Shown: positions 56,605 to 64,000 of the stretch, in pieces
Position numbering within the stretch: the stretch's first letter is position 1
Layout: each line of letters opens with the position of its first letter
DNA from: Erythrophleum ivorense
Lineage: Eukaryota > Streptophyta > Magnoliopsida > Fabales > Fabaceae
Length of the DNA stretch: 64,000 nt
NCBI GenBank assembly: GCA_026724425.1
Contig: JAIUCV010000004.1
Location: 8,566,001-8,630,000, forward strand
Direction: 5' to 3'
Notes under the pieces: generated by a model
What the model saw: only the letters and a program-made list of their open reading frames with translations
Databases searched by the model: none
Told to the model about the DNA's origin: nothing
Position numbers and translations under genes: made by a program

Positions 56605-59600
56605 TCTTTTCAAAATAAGAAGAAGGAATCTGAAAAAAAAAAATAAAAAGAGAGTAAGAAGAAACTTGTTTGATTTTCATCTTCTTTATCAATTCCTAAT
56701 GGTATTCCCTCTTCTTGCCTAAAAACCCTCTCCAATAAGATGATAATTGGCAATTTAAAAATTTTGGGCCTGCTCGTAGTTCATATAAAAAATTATTACT
56801 ATTTAAAACTGAGAGAAGTTTGACATTAATTATAATTTTGCAAGGTGATAAATTTTTAATTTATTAAATCAATTGCCAACGAATCAAAATCTGCCGCCGT
56901 ACGTAGAAATGTGAATAACGTTGGCATAATTAAAATTTCAAAGATTGGTAACATGGGTGTGGCGGTGAAAGTGGCTTCCAGGTCTAAATTCAACTCACTT
57001 TTTAATTCCACACCACCATTTGTTGAGTTATGACAAGTCTTTGAGTGCATGTTTTTTTTAAAATATTTTTTAATAAAATTTTATAAAAATATTGTAAAAA
57101 AGAAATAGTTTATATTTGACAAAATCATTTAGTACGCATTTTTATTAATAATATTGTGTTTGGTAATTTTGTTTTAAAATATTTTTTATTGTCAAATTAT
57201 TGAAAAGTGTATGTATTTAAGAAGATAGGTAAAAATAAAAATTAAATAATTATGATAATTAAGAATTTTTCTACTATCATTCAAATAACCTTTCTTCTTA
57301 AATACTGAGTCTAACACTTCATTTAACTAAAATAGATATTTTTTTAAAACAAATTAATAGTCTCTTCCCTTCTTAAAAGTTGGCCAAACATAGAAGTTGA
57401 GCCTAAAACCAACTACAAATTACAATATGAACACCGTATATATTCCTAGTGTGGGTTGACTCAACTATATTTGTTATCATGAAGGAAAGTTTTAAAACTT
57501 TGTTCAACATACACTCGAGTGCCTTCTTTAACACAACAAGAGCACAAAAGCAAAAGGGTGCCTTAAATGTTAAATCTAATGGACTTGATGCCACACCCAA
57601 CAATACTGTGAAAGCAATAAGATAGAGGGCCTCTAAAGTAGATATCGAGTGGGATTTGATTTATTACATTTTTTTAATAAAATATTTTCTCTGTCGAAAA
57701 TAAATAACTTAATTATATGATTCTTTATTTTATTTTACTTTTAAAAGTCATGCAAACTTTTTTTTAAATCGAAATATATACTACAATTAAACTTATGTTG
57801 ATCGAGTTACCACTAAAAAGAAGATTTTAGTTTTGACAGAATGGTTTTAATGGCAATTAAAAAATAAAAAACCATAATGAAACCGCTTGTCGCCAGTGGT
57901 TTAATGGTGATTTCCAGAAACTCCCTGTTATCAAATTTATTTATGGATTCTTATGCTTGTAAATAAAGGATTGACTAAGTTAGTGTGTTGTAATAACTTG
58001 CCTCCCTGTTCTCTGTGTTCTTTATTGTGTTTGTGTTTGAATGGATTTCCATTAACCCAAAAAAGAAAAAAAACAATGGTTTAAGGATTGCCATTTAATC
58101 TACTTGTTTAACAGCAGACAAGCAACCACCGTTGAATTCATAGTTTAACCACTGTTAAAAATTGTTGCGAAAGCTTGCTTATTTCCTTTTTTTCTTGGGG
58201 TAGTGTACATGACTCTACTTATATTTGGTAATACAATTTAAAAAGCACATATATTGTTCTAACTTGAAGACAAGATGTACTATAACTAACAAATATCTAT
58301 CAATAAATGAGTATGAGCGAAAATTAACTTAAAACATATTGAAGGATACGGTTTGATCTTATCAAATAGAAGTTATCTCATTTAGGGTTGTATATAGATT
58401 GGGTTGGGTCTTCTTTTTTAATTCTTGGTAAAAAATTATAAAATAACTTTTAAATAAAAAAAATACTTCTATGTAAGTTCTTATAAGGATTGGCTAAGTC
58501 CTTATAAATTTTCTTTTAACCTAACTTAACTTAGTCCCATATGGTAGGACAAGACTGAGCTCATTGAGCGACCAAGCCAAATGAACACTTCTAATCTCAT
58601 TTAGTGTTTGTTTGTTGCCATAGCAAAGTGATTGTGCAGAAGGTGGCTTGTCAATATTAGAAACAAAAAAGAGCATATGAAAGAGTCACAGGTATAAGTC
58701 AATTAGAGGAAGAGACACAGAATAATTATTGATGCAAGAAAATGTTAGTGTGGTGGTTTACATATGTCAAAATTTGATGCTTAGAAACAGAAATTTCGGG
58801 ATTCCAACACTTGGATATGGGATAGATTAGACAAGCATTATGTTTACGTTGCTAACTTTTTTTTTTCTTCCTTTTCTGCATTACATGTACTGATTCATTA
58901 TCTATTCTTTGAAGACTAGCACCATGCATTTCCATTCATTAACTTGCTGAATACTACTATTTTTATTACCCAAAAAAAAAGAAATCTCTTCTAAACGTAA
59001 GCAACACGACTTGCCTTTTTGTTTTTGTTTGTTAGGTATTAGATAATCTAATTAACTTTCCGTCAAGCGTTGCTTGTCCTTATATTCTTCAAATCACTCT
59101 CCATTTCCTTAAGCTACTTATAATTCTCTCAGTTTTTTTTTTTCTTTTTGAATTTTGACTATTGACTATTGCCTTCAATAAAAATTAAATTTTGATCAAC
59201 GCACACCAAACTTCTTCCATTAGACGGCATTTGTAACCCTTTCTAAGAATGAATGATTACAGTTGATTGTTGGACGACAATCTCCTACCTAAAAGGTATC
59301 TCAAAAGTTTAATCTTTTATTAAACCAAAACAAAAAGAAGAAAAAGTCAAATGAACGTGTGATTTAGAAAAGTATGAACCCTTTTGGTCTTTCCCACCCT
59401 TGCACCAAAATAGATCACCTCCTAGATTTTGAGCCATTTGTGAAGTTGTGATTTGTGATGCTGGCCTTTTTTTTTTAAGTTTTATTTTACAATTATTTGA
59501 TACCTAAATTAATTTAGGTGCATATCACCTAATTTACATTTTCAATGTAATAAAAAATAATTCATCTATACTTAAACTATAAACTATTTATAAGGAAGTT

Positions 59601-60016
59601 CTTTATATACCTTGTTTTAAGAAGTTGGTAAGATTACAAACTTTAAACTTAGGATAGTATTTTTAATCACGTATTACTTGTTTAATTCTAGTATGTATTA
59701 AGCCAATCCTTGGCTCTTATTTTATTTATTATAATTTATGTGACAAGAAATAATTATCTCATTCTATTCAAATTCTCTCAACCTTATAAAAGTATAAAAT
59801 AATCGAAGCCACATTCTAAAGCTTTATTTGCTGATTGTTGCTCTTGCCAAGAAACTAATTATATTATTTATTTGTTGATTTTATCAAACATACACGATAT
59901 CATTTAAAATATTGATTCACATTAGAAGAAAGATCCACCAATATGATCTTTTCTATATTGAGATTTGAGAAGGAAGCTGGTTTCCATTGGTGGCTCAGCT
60001 AGCACATATCTTCGTA

Positions 60017-60019
60017 GTA

Positions 60020-60064
<45 letters not shown>
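60017..60064. repeat. (TAA)n microsatellite
   Basis: About 15 AAT/TAA units in an uninterrupted run. Confidence 0.95.
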
Positions 60065-60067
<3 letters not shown>

Positions 60068-61491
60068 TACATAGAATTTTTTAAATTTTAATTTTTTTTA
60101 ATTTTTTAAAAAATAAATATTTCTTTTAAAACAAAAAGTTATTCTACATTTTAGTTTGATTTTAAAATTTTTGACTAAAATATTTTTTGTTTAAATTTTT
60201 TTGTTAAAATATATACTTAGATTTAATAAAAATAATTTTGGTAAAAAATGTTAAATTAAATTAAAATATAAAGTAATTTTTTTTTTTAAAAAATCAGTGT
60301 ATATTGTAAAAATAAAAAAAATTATATAATTTCTTTAAAATTCACAAAAAAAATAATCCGAACTTCAAAGTCCACGTGTTCCCGAAGACCCACAAAATTC
60401 GGATCTACTTGACCAAACCATATGGGTCATGAGAGTGTATATAATATACACATTATTATGTTAAATAATTATATTTATTTGATTAAATATTATTATTATA
60501 ACCACACGCCTATAATATTTTTAAGGCTTTGTACGAGACTAGTTCAGCGTGTCGGCGTTGTTGACTTTTTTTCATGACCAAAATGCCCCTCTGATACTTC
60601 ATAATATATGCCTATGCAAACTAGAGTTGGCCCCAGGAAAAAAGCAGAATGGCTGAGGGTATTTTCGAGTCAAAAGTCATAGCGAACACAATCTCTGTTT
60701 GCTTTCGCCTACACGTATAGCCCCCGCCCTACGCGCTTGAGTTCAATTTCCTGTGTCTCTATCTCCCATTCAATAACCAATCCTACAATCGCCATCATCG
60801 TCACCAACCGGGCCCTACTTCAAGAAAGAAATAAGTAAAATCGCATTTTACTATCCAAGTTGAGGTTTGAAATTCAATTAAGATTAGGATAAAAAAAAAT
60901 ATTATTAGTTTTATTTTTATTATTAAAATTTTTAATTAAAATATAATAAGTATATACATTTTCAATAATATTATGATAAGTATATAATTTTTTTAAAGAA
61001 TTATATAATTTTCCAAAAGTATCATAATATTATCAAAAAATTATATATTTATTACCTTTTAATTAAAAAATATAATAATAAAAATATAAAAAACTACGCT
61101 TAAATTACCTAATCCTTAAAATTAACCTATTCACGTGATTGTATGGTAATTTATGAAAATTGCTTAAGCAAACAAGTAGTTTTTTACAATTAATTTTAAT
61201 TGAGATTTAATCTGTTTACTTTAATATAAAGTTTGAGGAAAATATTTCTTTTAACATTTAAAATTTATATACTAATTTTGTAATTAAATCTTAATTCAAG
61301 GAGGAAATATATATATATATATATTCAAAGATATATGATAAACCTAATCATGGACCGTTTGATCATAATCGGACGGCAATGAAACAATGTGACCCACTTC
61401 CACAAATGAAATGCACAGAAAAGAGTCCAAAAAATTAAACATGATCATAAATATCACCCCCTTTAGGAAAGTAGAATTAAACCATGCCCAT

Positions 61492-61514
61492 ATAATATAT
61501 ATATATATATATAT
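61492..61514 (+). promoter_or_regulatory. Possible TATA region of the CLE gene
   Basis: A run of TATATATATATATA about 85-105 bases before the chosen ATG. It could serve as the TATA box, or be a simple repeat only. Confidence 0.3.
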
Positions 61515-61599
61515 TAAGAAAGGAGGCTGGCCCAAACAAATTTGCATTCCCATATTTATGTCTTTTGTCTCTCTCGGGCATTTCAATTTGCTGAGAAAA

Positions 61600-61842
61600 A
61601 TGAAGGCGAAGCACTCCCCCTTCTACTTCCTCTTTCTGGTTCTAATTCTCCTGCTCTTCTTCACACCAAGAATGAATGCAATTAGGATCAAGTTCTCAGG
61701 CCCTTCTTCCACTACTTCTCCAAGCCTGCAAGAGCTTCACCCATGGCCTTATAAGTCTCCTATAAGCACCAGAGCTATAGAGTTTCGGTCACAGAAGCGA
61801 AGAGTGCCTACAGGATCCAACCCTTTACACAACAGGAGATAG
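61600..61842 (+). CDS. CLE-family signalling peptide precursor
   Basis: An intact 80-residue single-exon gene. Residues about 1-27 form a signal peptide: a basic start (MKAKHS), a long hydrophobic core (FYFLFLVLILLLFF) and a break near ATG-encoded Met25-Ala27. A variable middle (28-66) follows. The CLE dodecapeptide RRVPTGSNPLHN is at residues 67-78, then two Arg residues and the stop. This matches the CLE consensus R-x-V-P-x-G-x-N-P-L-H-N, including the Pro residues usually hydroxylated and the C-terminal His-Asn. Length and layout are typical of the family. Such peptides are secreted, cut out and sensed by CLV1/BAM-type leucine-rich repeat receptor kinases to control meristem or vascular development. 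Upstream in-frame ATGs exist (61558, 61411), but they would bury the signal peptide, so 61600 is chosen. Which CLE it corresponds to cannot be told. Confidence 0.92.
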   Translation: MKAKHSPFYFLFLVLILLLFFTPRMNAIRIKFSGPSSTTSPSLQELHPWPYKSPISTRAIEFRSQKRRVPTGSNPLHNRR

Positions 61843-64000
61843 ATTCATTGCATAGTTCTCAGGTTCTAGGTTCAGAGTCTTCAGAGATCAGAGTCTGATA
61901 ATGATTTATAGTTTTTTTTTTTTGGTTAATTTCTTAGTTTGTTTTATTGTTGATCTGTTATATACAGGGAAAGATATGTTAAATGGCAGCTAGCAGATTT
62001 TAAAGTTGCATTTGTTTTGTACAGAAGGTAAAGGAAAGGAAAAGGATTTAATTCAGATTTAAGTGTTTTCTGTACGTTTTCTTTGCCTTGAAACTCGAGG
62101 TTTCCTGTTTCAATTGTTAACTTTGAAAAGTTTAGAAAAGTAGTTTTGGTTATAATATGATCTGTAGAAACCTGCGAGTTTCTTCCATGGCTTAATGATT
62201 AACATGGAGCACGAGTCTTTATAATTCTCAGATGCTTGTCAAATCAGAGTGGTTTCATGGTATGGATCTGCTCTTTCGTTGCTGAAAAAGCTGAGGAATT
62301 TAGAAAAAGAATAAAAGTTGCATACTCTTCACAGTTTGACGTTGCAAACATCGACGTAGATATCATTCGAATACTCATACACTTGAGACTACCAAAATCT
62401 TCGATCCACTTATTTATATGGTTTTTACCAAATTTATTTTCTTTTAATGTGAGACTTCTTATTCACAATATTTATATCCAATATAAAATACGTGATATAT
62501 TAAATTATAGATAAAGATTTTGAATCTTGTTGCATCTTAATATTTTTGTTTATATTGCATTAATTTGTATCAGTGTGATATGGAATTTAGGGTTGGCATG
62601 TGGGGATGGGAAAAGGAGATATGTGAGTTGAAGAATAAATGAAAATGAAAGAGCATGAAGGTAGTCACAGACAAACAAGTGATAAAACAGTTGGAATTCA
62701 TTAATCAGGGTGTGGAGATGATAGGCCCCAAATCTTGAATGCACAACGTTAAATACTCATTACTTCACACAACAACCCTGCAATTAATTACTTAATCAAT
62801 TAACGAAACTCTCTCTCTCTCTCTCTCTCTCATGTCCCAATATATATATTTATATATATATGTTGGCACCCCACATATGCATGTATACTCACTTCCCACC
62901 AAGATTGACGGCCCTAAACCTCCCTCACTCCCTGTACTTTTTTTTTAGGGTGAAGTCATAAGATAGTTATTTTCCTTAATACTAATAGTAATTGCAATAT
63001 GGATGGTATAAATAATATTTTTTTTTGCTAAACCTAAATTATAAAAAAATAAATTAATTACTCAAATTAATTATGAAGAAATGTACAAACATATTAGACA
63101 TGCAAATTTTAGTAAATTATTATTATTTTTTGTAAATAACATCTATTTAAGAATCTCTCTGTATAATTTGTCTAAAATCCTATGATACGGATTTAGTATG
63201 GATATTTAAAGATCAATGATAAAGAGATAATGGTTAATAATACAAAGTTTATGTATTCTTACTTGCTTTTATATCCAAAATTTTATAGTACTCATAAGGG
63301 TTTTGGTTCATATTTAGCATCCAACTCATTAAAAAAAATTCAAGAAATGAGTGTTATTATTATAAATGAATTCAATTTGAATTTGTTAGAAATCCCACTT
63401 TGCCTACCTCCTATTTTTATTTCCTAAGTGCGATTTATATATTTGATAGATAGCTTTACTTGATACAAATTGGTTTTAAGTTAAAATATAACATATCAAA
63501 ACTCAACTCTATCATGCATCGCTAGCCTGTTCTGGCAAACAATTATGGAGAGTGGTGTTATAAGTCTCAGATCACTTGCCTCCATCTTCAAAGTGTGATT
63601 CCTGCATTTAAAGATGTAGAAAAGAATTAGGGGTTGATTGGTTTTGGTTAGTTCAAGGCAGTGAAGCAAAATGGATTCTTTGCAACTCTAAAAGCATGCT
63701 ATTCCAATCTAGATCATCCAGATTTGTTTTGATTTCATTGTTTATTTTTTATTTTGAAGAAAGTAAAATGCATGTTAAAGACAATCTTCTAATTTTCATT
63801 AGACATGGATGATTCAATTTGCAAGAACCATAAATGGGAATTGTTTGATTGTTTTCTATGAGAAAGAGGTGAAACATAATGAACTCCAATTTCGAATAGC
63901 TATTCGAAATCTTAGTCAAAGATTATATTTATTATCTCATATTTGTTTTTTGGTGAAAAAATAACAATTGAAGTAGAGAATTTCTTCAAACAATAAGGAA
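61843..64000. other. 3' flank of the CLE gene and non-coding end of window
   Basis: The 3' untranslated region of the CLE gene presumably lies within the first 250 bases; no sharp poly(A) signal was assigned. A (CT)n run occurs at 62811-62831. No further gene was recognised to the end of the window. Confidence 0.4.
62811..62831. repeat. (CT)n microsatellite
   Basis: About ten uninterrupted CT units, followed by an AT-rich tatata stretch. Confidence 0.93.

Larger units (their letters stand above)
56605..61599. other. Non-coding spacer upstream of the CLE gene
   Basis: AT-rich; no gene was recognised. It contains a (TAA)n array at 60017-60064 and an AT dinucleotide run at 61308-61324. Bases 60640-60840 are notably less AT-rich (ctacgcgcttgagttc, ccatcatcgtcacc) but contain no extended frame. 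Confidence 0.4.

Noticed and set aside
56856..57603. Minus-strand frames of 64 and 66 codons
   Set aside because: No recognised motif, and the surrounding sequence looks like AT-rich spacer.
62236..62514. 92-codon plus-strand frame downstream of the CLE gene
   Set aside because: No domain or signal peptide, AT-rich end; likely chance.

Overview
The window looks like a transposon-rich stretch of a flowering-plant (eudicot) chromosome. It is AT-rich, with plant-type LTR retrotransposons using tRNA-iMet-like primer sites, a plant L1-type LINE, a Mutator-like (MULE) DNA transposon carrying a plant mobile domain (PMD) gene, a single-exon plant gene and a CLE peptide hormone gene. I cannot name the species. 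No rRNA, tRNA, CRISPR array or organellar insert was recognised.

Bases 1-6630 hold the right-hand part of a decayed Ty3/gypsy retrotransposon on the minus strand, complete from its 5' LTR (5774-6630) and primer site to the polypurine tract and the last 57 bases of the 3' LTR. It abuts a very decayed Ty1/copia element, also minus strand (6631-15331 plus a probable LTR). The copia element is interrupted by two solo LTRs, each with an exact 5-bp target site duplication (TSD): 7310-10194 (CATAG) and 10757-12227 (AGGTA). From 15963 to 26986 lie three more copies of the same large LTR family. Copy 2 is 15963-19775 (TSD TTTTG). Copy 3 runs from 19783 to 26986 (TSD TTGAC) and is interrupted by copy 4, inverted, at 23334-26911 (TSD TAAAT). 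Copies 3 and 4 form a long near-palindrome. Bases 26992-29800 are purine-rich and then A-rich non-coding DNA. Bases 29800-34560 are a decayed L1-type LINE on the minus strand.

The clearest host gene is 36006-37883 (+), an intact 625-residue single-exon reading frame of unknown function with a TraB-like N-terminal stretch. Its downstream region to 42408 is non-coding. Bases 42418-51611 are a 9.2-kb MULE with imperfect terminal inverted repeats and an exact 9-bp TSD (ATTTTTTGG). It carries a MURA-type transposase (46267-48938) and, downstream on the same strand, a three-exon PMD gene (43623-45945). Both genes are broken by nonsense codons explainable as transitions, and the transposase also has a 1-base frameshift. 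The ends of this MULE carry a striking set of CpG-containing hairpins. Bases 51621-61599 show no recognisable gene. A short secreted CLE-family peptide precursor lies at 61600-61842 (+); the rest of the window appears non-coding.

Apart from the 625-residue gene and the CLE gene, nearly everything identifiable here is mobile DNA in various states of decay. The nested insertions give a relative order of events: the copia element before the two solo LTRs inside it, LTR copy 3 before copy 4, and copy 3 probably before copy 2.
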